A stretch of 64,000 bases of DNA from SAR324 cluster bacterium (GTDB lineage Bacteria > SAR324 > NAC60-12), in the NCBI GenBank assembly GCA_028281495.1, contig JANQJU010000010.1:186001-250000 (forward strand), read 5' to 3'. A model generated the notes under the pieces. The model was not told the DNA's origin. It saw only the letters and a program-made list of their open reading frames with translations, and ran no database searches. Position 1 is the first letter of the stretch, and every line of letters starts with the position of its first letter. Shown piece after piece: positions 17,402 to 25,091 of this stretch. A program made the position numbers and the translations under genes.

Positions 17402-18496
17402 CTAATAAATCGTTTTTTCTGTCTTCACATCAAAAGCATGCATATGCTTAAGATTGAAGGCATAGGCCATTTTCTCACCGGGTTTTGGCAGATAACGACC
17501 GGCAATCTCTGCCATCATTTCAGTTCCCCCAACCGAAATATCGAGCAATGATTCCCCACCTAAAGTTTCAGCAATCAAGACTTTGCCCTTAAACTTCCAC
17601 TCTTCAGGGATACCATCGTCTTCTTCGGCAACGGAAATATCATCTGGACGGATGCCCAAAAGAATGTCCATATCGGGTTTTAACTGATGCCCCGGTTTAT
17701 CCGGGACTGGCAAATGCAGTTGGTTGGCAACAATTTGTAGTCCATCTCCTACCGCACGAACTCGCGCAGGAACGATATTCATCGGAGGGTTTCCAATGAA
17801 TGTGCCTACAAATTTGTTTACCGGATGCTCATATACTTCCACCGGGCTACCCACTTGCATTACATAGCCATCTTTCAAAATAACAATTCGGTCCGCAAGC
17901 GTCATAGCCTCCACCTGATCGTGAGTCACGTACAAGGATGTGGTTTCCATGCGCATATGCAATTTCTTGATCTCAATCCGCATTTGTGTTCTGAGCTGCG
18001 CATCCAAATTGGAAAGCGGTTCATCAAAAGCGTACACTTTTGCGTCATGTACAATGGCACGACCCATAGCAACGCGTTGTCTTTGCCCTCCAGACATAGC
18101 TGCTGGCTTACGATCCAACAAAGGAGTCAGTTCCAGCATTTCAGCTGCTTCGCGGACTTTTTTCTCAATTTCGCTCTTAGGTTTCTTAGCAAGTTTCAGT
18201 GGAAACGCCATATTGTCGAAAACATTCATATGCGGGTACAAAGCATATTGCTGAAATACCATCGCGACCCCACGATCCTTTGGTTGAATATCGTTGACGA
18301 CTTGATCTCCAATACTAATTTTGCCCCCAGAAATTTCCTCTAAGCCAGCGATCATCCTTAGTAACGTGGACTTACCACAGCCGGATGGGCCGACGAATAC
18401 CACGAACTCGCCATGCTTAATATCCAGATCGATTCCATGAATCGTTTGAATTTTGCCATAGCGCTTTTCTAACTTTTCCAGTCTTACACTTGCCAT
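17402..18496 (-). CDS. Sugar ABC transporter ATPase, MsmK/UgpC/MalK type
   Basis: The 364-residue ATPase shows Walker A (GPSGCGKST), Q-loop (FQQYALYPHM), signature (MSGGQRQRVAMGRAIV), Walker B (VYAFDEPLSNLDA) and switch His (VTHDQ), followed by a TOBE/OB domain from about residue 240 as in MalK-like subunits of CUT1 importers. I set the start at the ATG giving MASVRLEKLEKRYG because GGAGG lies upstream of it; a longer in-frame version lacks one. It is the first gene of the four-gene operon. Confidence 0.95.
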   Translation of the reverse strand: MASVRLEKLEKRYGKIQTIHGIDLDIKHGEFVVFVGPSGCGKSTLLRMIAGLEEISGGKISIGDQVVNDIQPKDRGVAMVFQQYALYPHMNVFDNMAFPLKLAKKPKSEIEKKVREAAEMLELTPLLDRKPAAMSGGQRQRVAMGRAIVHDAKVYAFDEPLSNLDAQLRTQMRIEIKKLHMRMETTSLYVTHDQVEAMTLADRIVILKDGYVMQVGSPVEVYEHPVNKFVGTFIGNPPMNIVPARVRAVGDGLQIVANQLHLPVPDKPGHQLKPDMDILLGIRPDDISVAEEDDGIPEEWKFKGKVLIAETLGGESLLDISVGGTEMMAEIAGRYLPKPGEKMAYAFNLKHMHAFDVKTEKTIY

Positions 18497-18569
18497 TTTT
18501 GCCTCCGTTTTAGGTTGGGTGATTGAGCACATTTAAAAAAGTATGAGCAAACTTTTACTCAATCGGACT

Positions 18570-18584
18570 CAATCCATTGGATTG
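18570..18584. promoter_or_regulatory. Inverted repeat upstream of the sugar operon
   Basis: CAATCCA-T-TGGATTG has perfect 7-base arms and lies 74 bases before the ATPase start. Ten bases further upstream, CGCTAA at 18594-18599 matches one half of the GTTAGCGCTAAC site found at the LacI gene. Either could take part in operon control; both are inferred from sequence only. Confidence 0.35.
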
Positions 18585-18741
18585 GTTTATAAACGCTAAT
18601 TACTCCTTATCGCATCAGAGCAAGTTTTAAAACAGGAAATTGTACTTTTACCCTGGATTCGTACGCCAATAAATCAACATGACCGGAGTCTTTTCACCTA
18701 TCACTATGTATTAGAAATCTAACAAGCCTTGGAAGCTTACT

Positions 18742-19761
18742 TCAATTCTCTACGGAACTTTTGCGAATAATCAGTCTAGGTTTTAAGACAGTTCCTTCTG
18801 ATGGAATAATTCGTGTCGTCTGCTGATGTGTTTCGATCATTTCTAACAGCTTGTGAACTGCAAGTTTGCCTTGTTCCATTAGGGGGTGCTGTACTGTGGT
18901 CAAGGGTGGACAATAATAGGCCGACTCAGGCCGATTATCGAATCCTACTACTCCTAAATGCCTTGGAACCTGAAGCCCCATCTCATTAGCAGCATGAATG
19001 GCTCCTAAAGCCATTTGATCATTACAAGCAAACACTGCATCCATTTCGGGATATTGTTCTATCAGCTGTCTCAATCCACGTTCTCCACTCGTCGCGGACC
19101 AGTCTCCCGCTACAACTTGTCTTTCGTGAACTTCCAGTAAGGCACTTTGCCAGCCTTGATAACGTTCATGGGCGACATCCCAGGCTAATGGGCCAGTAAT
19201 GATGCCTATGTTTTTGTATCCTTGTTCAAGCAAATGCTCCGTTGCAGAACGTGCTCCCCAGCGATTATCTAATGCAACTGCCGCTAACCGACTATCGGCT
19301 CTTTCACTGATGAGTATGACGGGTACGGGGGGCATGTTATTTTCTAACGCACTCCAATTGTTACCGACTTCTGGAGCCGTCCAGATAATCCCTTCGACTT
19401 GCCAGGAGAGAAGGTCATTTAAAAGTGCCTGCACATCGTCGCTTTCAGGGTGTTCCATAAAGCCTAGATGCAAAGAATATCCTGCCGCTGTCGCTGCTTC
19501 TTTAATTCCTAGTAAACGACGCATCGGACCATACTGTTCCAATTCAGTTACGATTACTCCCAAACTATGATTGCGTCTTCGAGTCAAACCACGGGCAATA
19601 GCACTGGGCTGGTATCCCAACTGCCGGATGATTTCTTGGATTCTTTGACGGGTTGACGCGGCAACATCAGGTCGGTTGTTAAGAACTCGAGAAACTGTTT
19701 GAGTCGAAACTCCAGCTTGCTGGGCCACCTGATCGATCGTGATTTGTTTCTTCAAGGCCAT
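18742..19761 (-). CDS. LacI-family transcriptional regulator
   Basis: The 339-residue protein has the N-terminal LacI helix-turn-helix (ITIDQVAQQAGVSTQTVSRVLNNRPDV at residues 6-32), the hinge helix (IARGLTRRR) and a periplasmic-binding-protein-like sensor domain ending about residue 330. Such proteins usually repress sugar genes until a sugar binds. The start is the ATG of MALKKQ; the hydrophobic in-frame extension upstream would cover the operator array and is not part of the fold. It lies upstream of the sugar ABC operon on the same strand, so it is the likely regulator of that operon and of itself. Confidence 0.95.
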   Translation of the reverse strand: MALKKQITIDQVAQQAGVSTQTVSRVLNNRPDVAASTRQRIQEIIRQLGYQPSAIARGLTRRRNHSLGVIVTELEQYGPMRRLLGIKEAATAAGYSLHLGFMEHPESDDVQALLNDLLSWQVEGIIWTAPEVGNNWSALENNMPPVPVILISERADSRLAAVALDNRWGARSATEHLLEQGYKNIGIITGPLAWDVAHERYQGWQSALLEVHERQVVAGDWSATSGERGLRQLIEQYPEMDAVFACNDQMALGAIHAANEMGLQVPRHLGVVGFDNRPESAYYCPPLTTVQHPLMEQGKLAVHKLLEMIETHQQTTRIIPSEGTVLKPRLIIRKSSVEN

Positions 19762-19786
19762 ATCGTCACTTCGTTTTTGTGAAGTT

Positions 19787-19822
19787 GTTAGCGTTCCCGT
19801 TAGCGTTCCCGTTAGCGCTAAC
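19787..19822. promoter_or_regulatory. Operator array at the LacI-family gene: palindrome plus two extra half sites
   Basis: GTTAGCGCTAAC at 19811-19822 is a perfect 12-base palindrome with the central CG typical of LacI-family operators. It is preceded by two exact 12-base units, GTTAGCGTTCCC (19787-19798 and 19799-19810), that repeat the left half. The array starts 26 bases before the regulator's ATG, a position suited to autorepression. Confidence 0.75.
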
Positions 19823-19937
19823 ATTTCAAAAAAAAAAATGGATGTCAACAGGTTTTCTATCTTTTTATTAAAATAAAATTACTAGAAGGAAAAAATTTAG
19901 CTTTGGGAAGTAGGGTAATGATTACTAAGACGAAAGG

Positions 19938-20303
19938 CTATTTGATTAAGAGATTATTCGCAGTTTCCAAATAAGCCAACAGAACACTGCCGTAGTGCGC
20001 GACGCGGTCTTCGATTTGATATTCAAATATAAAGTCGACTACGAGGCGCTTTGCACCATTCATTTCAATGAAAACGCTTTTGCCATTGGGACCCATCGTA
20101 TGAAAATAAGGGAAAGAGAACGATTTACGGATGGCATATATCCCACTCTCATATTGCAAAGAAGAAAAAACAATGATGTGGGAATAAGGAATTTCTAACT
20201 GGAAGTATTTATTTTTGATGGCTTTAAACGCCAACGATGGATTCTCAAAAATCCCTCCATCTCGAAATGGAGCAAGGGTGTCGGTCAACTCTTGGTCGGT
20301 CAT
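19938..20303 (-). CDS. Hypothetical protein coupled to a zinc-ribbon gene
   Basis: The 121-residue protein has no signal peptide. It has an alternating alpha/beta look, with strands near YSHIIVFSSL, KSVFIEMN and KRLVVDFIFEY, but I recognise no family. Its ATG overlaps the stop of the upstream zinc-ribbon gene by four bases, which implies coupled translation and perhaps a joint function. No catalytic signature is visible. Confidence 0.65.
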   Translation of the reverse strand: MTDQELTDTLAPFRDGGIFENPSLAFKAIKNKYFQLEIPYSHIIVFSSLQYESGIYAIRKSFSFPYFHTMGPNGKSVFIEMNGAKRLVVDFIFEYQIEDRVAHYGSVLLAYLETANNLLIK

Positions 20304-20512
20304 GATTCCGCTCCCATCACCTGATATTGATGCAAGTATATAGCACTGCCTTCACAACACGGTGCAATATTCACTTTACAATTGGCACATTGATAATGAC
20401 CATGCACCCAAATTGGTGGTTTGATGCTGCCGCAATAAACACACCGTACTTCAGAACATATGGCTGATTCTACCTGTTGGAGAGATGACGAGGGTGATGT
20501 ATGATTGCTCAT
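20300..20512 (-). CDS. Small zinc-ribbon protein
   Basis: The 70-residue product carries CVYCG and CANCK about 20 residues apart, a treble-clef/zinc-ribbon pattern, followed by a CC pair (APCCEG). The segment PIWVHGHYQCANC between the knuckles is distinctive. I set the start at the ATG of MSNHTSPSSS; a longer in-frame start is possible. It overlaps the next gene by four bases (ATGA) and is divergent from topoisomerase III, with 83 bases between the starts. A role in nucleic-acid or protein contact is plausible but not shown. Confidence 0.6.
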   Translation of the reverse strand: MSNHTSPSSSLQQVESAICSEVRCVYCGSIKPPIWVHGHYQCANCKVNIAPCCEGSAIYLHQYQVMGAES

Positions 20513-20595
20513 GCTGTATGCTCGTAAACGGTTACTGTAAAATAAACTGTATTTGCAACGAACGTGCAAGAATGTCCAGTCTATCTACCTGAACT

Positions 20596-22941
20596 ATGAA
20601 AGTCTGTATTGCTGAAAAACCAGCGGTAGCCCGGGAAATCGCGTTTGTGCTTGGGGCGTCGCAGAAAAAGAATGGGTATTACGAAGGCAATGGCTATCAG
20701 GTCACTTGGACCCTGGGACACTTGTGCCAACTGAAAGAGCCAGAAGATTATCAAGCCCATCTCAAATCATGGAAATTGGAAGACTTACCGATATTGCCTA
20801 CGGAACATGGCATCAAGCTAATCGATACCCCGCAAACCAAAAAGCAATTTCAAATTGTGAAACAGTTATTTGGCTCGGCAACAGAAATAATAAATTGCGG
20901 TGATGCAGGGCAAGAAGGAGAATTAATTCAACGTTGGGTGTATCAGTTGTCAGGATGCCGGCAGCCTCTGAAACGACTATGGATTTCGTCCTTAACTGAA
21001 GAAGCGATTCGTGAAGGTTTTGCTCGTCTTCGAAATAGTTCAGATTTTGAAAACTTGTATCAGGCGGGTATGGCAAGGTCCGTAGCTGATTGGTTATTGG
21101 GCATGAACGCAACGCGCTTGTTTTCCAATCGTTATAGCGAGGGGGGGGTTCTTTCTGTAGGTAGGGTGCAGACACCAACTTTGGCGTTGGTTGTGGAACG
21201 CAATCAAGCCATTCAAAATTTTAAACCAGAACCCTACTGGGAACTCAAAACGCTCTATCGAGAAGTGACGTTTCATTACGAAAAGGGAAAGTTTGAAAAG
21301 GAGGAAGACGGCAAAAAAGTATTAGAAGCGGTGATGGGACAACCGTTCACAATCCTTTCTGTGAATACAAAGCAGGGAAAGGAACCACCACCTCTATTGT
21401 ATGATCTCACGATTTTACAGATGGAAGGAAATCGAAAGTTTGGTTTGACTGCCCAGCAAACGTTGAATGCCTTGCAGCATCTATACGAAAAGAAGCTGAT
21501 CTCTTACCCTCGCGTGGATACGCGATACTTATCTCAGGACCTTTATCCAAAAGTTCCAAAAATTTTGAAAGGATTGAAATCTTATAAAGCGCAAGTGGAC
21601 CCCTTATTGAAAAAAAAACTCAAGAAAACCCGCCGCATTTTTAATGATGTCAAGGTCACAGACCACCACGCCATCATCCCGACCGGAAAATCGTCTTCTC
21701 GTTTGTCCTCGGACGAAGCCAGTCTTTATGATTTGATAACAAAACGTTTCATTGCTGCTTTTTACCCAGATTGTACCTTTTCACTGACGACTGTAATTGG
21801 AGAAAGTGCAGGGAATCGTTTCAAAGTCACGGGTAAACAAATTCTCGACCCTGGCTGGCAGGCGATCTATGGGAAAGACCTTCCACTTGAGGGAAAAAAG
21901 CCGAAAGAAGGAGAACATTCAGAAGTACTTCCCGCGTTTGCTCCAGGGGAGTCAGGTTCGCACCAGCCCACTTTGGAAAAAAAAATGACACGTCCACCGC
22001 GCCCTTATACCGAGGCTAGTCTTTTACGTGCGATGGAAGCTGCTGGGCGTGATATGGAGGACGAGGAATTACGACAGCTGATGAAAGAAAATGGGATTGG
22101 ACGCCCTTCCACGCGTGCTGCAATTCTGGAAACCTTATTCAAGCGCGAGTATATCTATCGCGAGAAGAAAAACATTTTTCCGACCCAAAGAGGGGCAGAT
22201 CTAATTAATTTGATTCAAAATCCAGTATTGAAATCTGCCGAACTCACAGGGCAATGGGAACGGAAGTTGAGGGCCATTGAGCAGGGAACCTTTAGCGCAG
22301 TAGCGTTTAAAGCGGAAATGGATCAGTTTGTTTCTGCTTTGATTCAGGAAGTGATGGCAGTTCCCGTAACCAAAAAAATCATTGCTTCGACATCTTCCGG
22401 AACTACCTATTGGAAAAAAAGGAAAGGTTCTGGTGCTCGAAAAAATCAAAGCGGAAAATATAAAAATTCTAGATCCAAAAGAGCAAAATCCAAAAGTAAT
22501 ACTTCTTCCACCGCACAGCACAAGCGGGTCGGACTTTGCCCAAAATGTCGTCTTGGAAATGTGGTCAAAGGTACGAAGGCTTACGGGTGCGACCGTTGGA
22601 AAGAAGGCTGTAATTTCACAATTTGGTTTGAAAAAAGCGGAAAACAGTTAACTGAAGAACATGTGAAGGCCTTGCTTACTGCGGGTGAGACTTCAACGAT
22701 CCAAGGTTTTGTTTCCAAAGCTGGAAAATCATTTGAGGCATCATTACGACTCACCTCGGAAAAGACTTTGGAATTTGTATTTTCTGAGCGACCGACCTTG
22801 ATAAAACCTCAAGGAATTCCTGGTGGAATTTGCCCCGAATGTGGGAAAGGAACAATCATCAAAGGAAAACGAACCTATGGATGCAGTCGTTGGAGAGAAG
22901 GATGCGGTTACCGTATGGAAGAAAACCTAATAAGTTCATGA
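20596..22941 (+). CDS. topB: DNA topoisomerase III (type IA)
   Basis: The 781-residue enzyme relaxes and decatenates DNA through a 5'-phosphotyrosine link. The N-terminal Toprim domain has EKPAVAREIA and the acidic motif GDAGQEGELI, in the DAG form seen in TopB/TraE relatives. The active tyrosine is Tyr304 in ISYPRVDTRYL. The C-terminal half carries two tandem four-Cys units of the same shape (CPKCRLGNVVKGTKAYGCDRW-Cys near 645 and CPECGKGTIIKGKRTYGCSRW-Cys near 750), preceded by a Lys/Arg-Ser-rich linker. This tail makes it longer than the roughly 650-residue E. coli enzyme. The start is supported by the fold rather than by a good Shine-Dalgarno. Confidence 0.95.
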   Translation: MKVCIAEKPAVAREIAFVLGASQKKNGYYEGNGYQVTWTLGHLCQLKEPEDYQAHLKSWKLEDLPILPTEHGIKLIDTPQTKKQFQIVKQLFGSATEIINCGDAGQEGELIQRWVYQLSGCRQPLKRLWISSLTEEAIREGFARLRNSSDFENLYQAGMARSVADWLLGMNATRLFSNRYSEGGVLSVGRVQTPTLALVVERNQAIQNFKPEPYWELKTLYREVTFHYEKGKFEKEEDGKKVLEAVMGQPFTILSVNTKQGKEPPPLLYDLTILQMEGNRKFGLTAQQTLNALQHLYEKKLISYPRVDTRYLSQDLYPKVPKILKGLKSYKAQVDPLLKKKLKKTRRIFNDVKVTDHHAIIPTGKSSSRLSSDEASLYDLITKRFIAAFYPDCTFSLTTVIGESAGNRFKVTGKQILDPGWQAIYGKDLPLEGKKPKEGEHSEVLPAFAPGESGSHQPTLEKKMTRPPRPYTEASLLRAMEAAGRDMEDEELRQLMKENGIGRPSTRAAILETLFKREYIYREKKNIFPTQRGADLINLIQNPVLKSAELTGQWERKLRAIEQGTFSAVAFKAEMDQFVSALIQEVMAVPVTKKIIASTSSGTTYWKKRKGSGARKNQSGKYKNSRSKRAKSKSNTSSTAQHKRVGLCPKCRLGNVVKGTKAYGCDRWKEGCNFTIWFEKSGKQLTEEHVKALLTAGETSTIQGFVSKAGKSFEASLRLTSEKTLEFVFSERPTLIKPQGIPGGICPECGKGTIIKGKRTYGCSRWREGCGYRMEENLISS

Positions 22942-23037
22942 GCTTTATGATTGCAAGTCGTGAACATAACGACTAGTTTGCGTCAAATTCTCAATAATTT
23001 TGTTGAAAACTCCGATCTCCCCCAACCATCATTCATC

Positions 23038-23613
23038 ATGAACACACCGACCCACGTCATACTGAGTTTAGCCCTGATCGGAAAGAAACGATCCCCCGAA
23101 TACCACCTACCTATTTTTCTGGGATCCATCCTGCCAGATATCACGATGTTTTTGTTTTATGCCTGGGAAAAGTTTCAACAGGTGCCGGATGCTATCATTT
23201 GGGGAGAGCATTATTTCTTGGATCATTGGCAGCTCACGTTCGATGTCTTCAATTCGTTTCCCATAATTGTTCTTGCATTTGGTATCGCTTATTGGCTTAA
23301 GCGAGCGTGGTGGCAGTATTGTTTTGCAGGAATGTTTTTGCACTGTGTGTTTGATTTTCCATTGCATAGCGAAGACGCACATCGCCATTTTTGGCCCCTG
23401 ACTGATTATCGTTTTGAAAGTCCCATCTCATATTGGGATCCGAATAAATTTGGCGACATTGTGGCGACGATCGAAATATTAGGTGCGTTGGGACTATCTG
23501 TTTATCTATTTACAATGCTCCAATCCAGATTTGCTAAGTCGACGCTAGTTGCAGTTAATTTATTTGGGATTTATGTATATTTGCGTTTTGTGTTGTTTGG
23601 AGAGTGGGGTTAG
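23038..23613 (+). CDS. Membrane metal-dependent hydrolase-like protein (YdjM-like)
   Basis: The 191-residue membrane protein starts MNTPTHVILSLALIG and has GSILPDI, HWQLTF, FLHCVFDFPLHSEDAHRHFWPLT: scattered His and Asp residues within membrane segments, as in the YdjM/metal-dependent hydrolase family. The actual reaction in that family is poorly known. I chose the ATG that gives the conserved Met-Asn-Thr-Pro-Thr-His start; an upstream in-frame TTG adds 29 residues without family resemblance. It follows topB by 96 bases. Confidence 0.72.
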   Translation: MNTPTHVILSLALIGKKRSPEYHLPIFLGSILPDITMFLFYAWEKFQQVPDAIIWGEHYFLDHWQLTFDVFNSFPIIVLAFGIAYWLKRAWWQYCFAGMFLHCVFDFPLHSEDAHRHFWPLTDYRFESPISYWDPNKFGDIVATIEILGALGLSVYLFTMLQSRFAKSTLVAVNLFGIYVYLRFVLFGEWG

Positions 23614-23691
23614 AAAGATGACTCTCTGGACCGGATCGCCTTGCTCACACAGAGGTTTTATTTTTTAATCCAAAGCAGAAAAAAGGAACGT

Positions 23692-24042
23692 ATGAAAAAA
23701 GAACCTAAAGTCAAACGGGAACGTCCGATTGCAGAAGACTGGGAAACTCTGAATAGCTTGATGAAAGAAAATGACCTTGCCACTCGGCGATTAGCAGCCG
23801 CGATGAATGAGGAACTGCAGAAAGTGGGAATTACAGAAAAAATCAATGCGCGTAATTTTGCCCAAGTGCTGACCGGGAAATCTCGTGGGTTGTATTTGAC
23901 TGAAGCGCTCGCTCTATCCAAGGTCTATAAAACCGATATTCTGCATTTCCTTAAACCGGAATATGCTGATATGGGAGAGTTTGTAGGAACGAGCAAACTG
24001 CCTGGCAAGAGTACAAAGAACTCAAAAAGAAATTCGAAATAA
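23692..24042 (+). CDS. Small basic HTH-like DNA-binding protein
   Basis: The 116-residue protein is rich in Lys and Arg at both ends and has a central helical part ([18 protein letters not shown], then [28 protein letters not shown]) that resembles an XRE-type helix-turn-helix with a long insert between helices. It has AAGGAAC before the ATG. It ends 20 bases before the threonine aldolase start and may be its local regulator or simply an operon neighbour. Confidence 0.62.
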   Translation: MKKEPKVKRERPIAEDWETLNSLMKENDLATRRLAAAMNEELQKVGITEKINARNFAQVLTGKSRGLYLTEALALSKVYKTDILHFLKPEYADMGEFVGTSKLPGKSTKNSKRNSK

Positions 24043-24062
24043 TTTTTTCTACGGAGCAAAAA

Positions 24063-25079
24063 ATGATTGATCTGCGAAGCGATACCATCACCCAACCCAC
24101 CCCCGAAATGCGTGAGGCCATGGCCACTGCGCCTGTAGGAGACGATGTTTTTGGCGAAGATCCAACCGTGAATGCTTTGGAAGAACAGGTTGCCGAGTTA
24201 CTGGGAAAAGAAGCGGCTGTTTATATGCCGACGGGTACCATGACAAACCAGGTTTCGGTTCGAACCCACACGCAGCCTGGCGATGAGGTGTTTATGGCAG
24301 GAAATGCTCATATCTATCACTACGAAGGTGGAGCTCCATCGGCATTGTCTGGAGTGATCTGCAAATTGTTACCTGAAAAGCGAGGCATCTTTACAGCCGA
24401 TGATCTCGAATTGGCAATTTCACCCGATAATCCTCACTTTCCAGCTCCAAGATTGGTGAGTGTGGAAAACACGAGCAATCGGGGAAGTGGGAGCATTTGG
24501 CCGCTTCAATCGATTCAAGAGGTTGAAAAAATGGCTCGCAAGCATGGATTGAAGATGCATATGGATGGGGCTCGATTATGGAATGCATCGGTTGCAACAG
24601 GCATTTCAGAAAAGGAATATGCTTCCTATTTCGATTCCATTAGTGTTTGTTTTTCGAAAGGGTTGGGTGCCCCCGTTGGATCTGCTTTGGCTGGAAGTGC
24701 TGAATTCATTCACCGAGCACGGCGTTTTCGAAAGCAATTTGGAGGTAGCATGCGCCAAGCCGGTATTATCGCTGCTGGAGCGCTTCATGCATTGAACCAC
24801 CATCGGGCACGCCTCGCTGAGGATAATGCCAACGCTAAAATGCTGGCAGAAGGCCTTAGCAATTTACCGGGAGTCGAGCTAGATCCAAACCTTGTGGAAA
24901 CCAATATCGTGATATTTAATATAACTTCGGTCTCTGCCCCGGAATTGGAAAAGCGTCTTAGAGAGCACGAAGTTCTGGTTCTTGCAGTAAGTGCGACAAG
25001 TATCCGGGGTGTGACCAACTTGAGTATTTCTTCAGAAGAAATACCACAAGTGATCGACGCCGTGCGAAAGTGCCTTTGA
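24063..25079 (+). CDS. ltaE: Low-specificity L-threonine aldolase
   Basis: The 338-residue PLP enzyme cleaves L-threonine or L-allo-threonine to glycine and acetaldehyde. Family marks are [13 protein letters not shown] at the start, [19 protein letters not shown], the Asp-Gly-Ala-Arg of [10 protein letters not shown], and the PLP lysine in [14 protein letters not shown] near residue 200. The length is normal for the fold-type I aldolases, and GGAG precedes the ATG. It is followed 12 bases later by the ferritin-like/ATP-grasp gene, probably in one transcript. Confidence 0.95.
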   Translation: MIDLRSDTITQPTPEMREAMATAPVGDDVFGEDPTVNALEEQVAELLGKEAAVYMPTGTMTNQVSVRTHTQPGDEVFMAGNAHIYHYEGGAPSALSGVICKLLPEKRGIFTADDLELAISPDNPHFPAPRLVSVENTSNRGSGSIWPLQSIQEVEKMARKHGLKMHMDGARLWNASVATGISEKEYASYFDSISVCFSKGLGAPVGSALAGSAEFIHRARRFRKQFGGSMRQAGIIAAGALHALNHHRARLAEDNANAKMLAEGLSNLPGVELDPNLVETNIVIFNITSVSAPELEKRLREHEVLVLAVSATSIRGVTNLSISSEEIPQVIDAVRKCL

Positions 25080-25091
25080 TCAAAGCATCTT

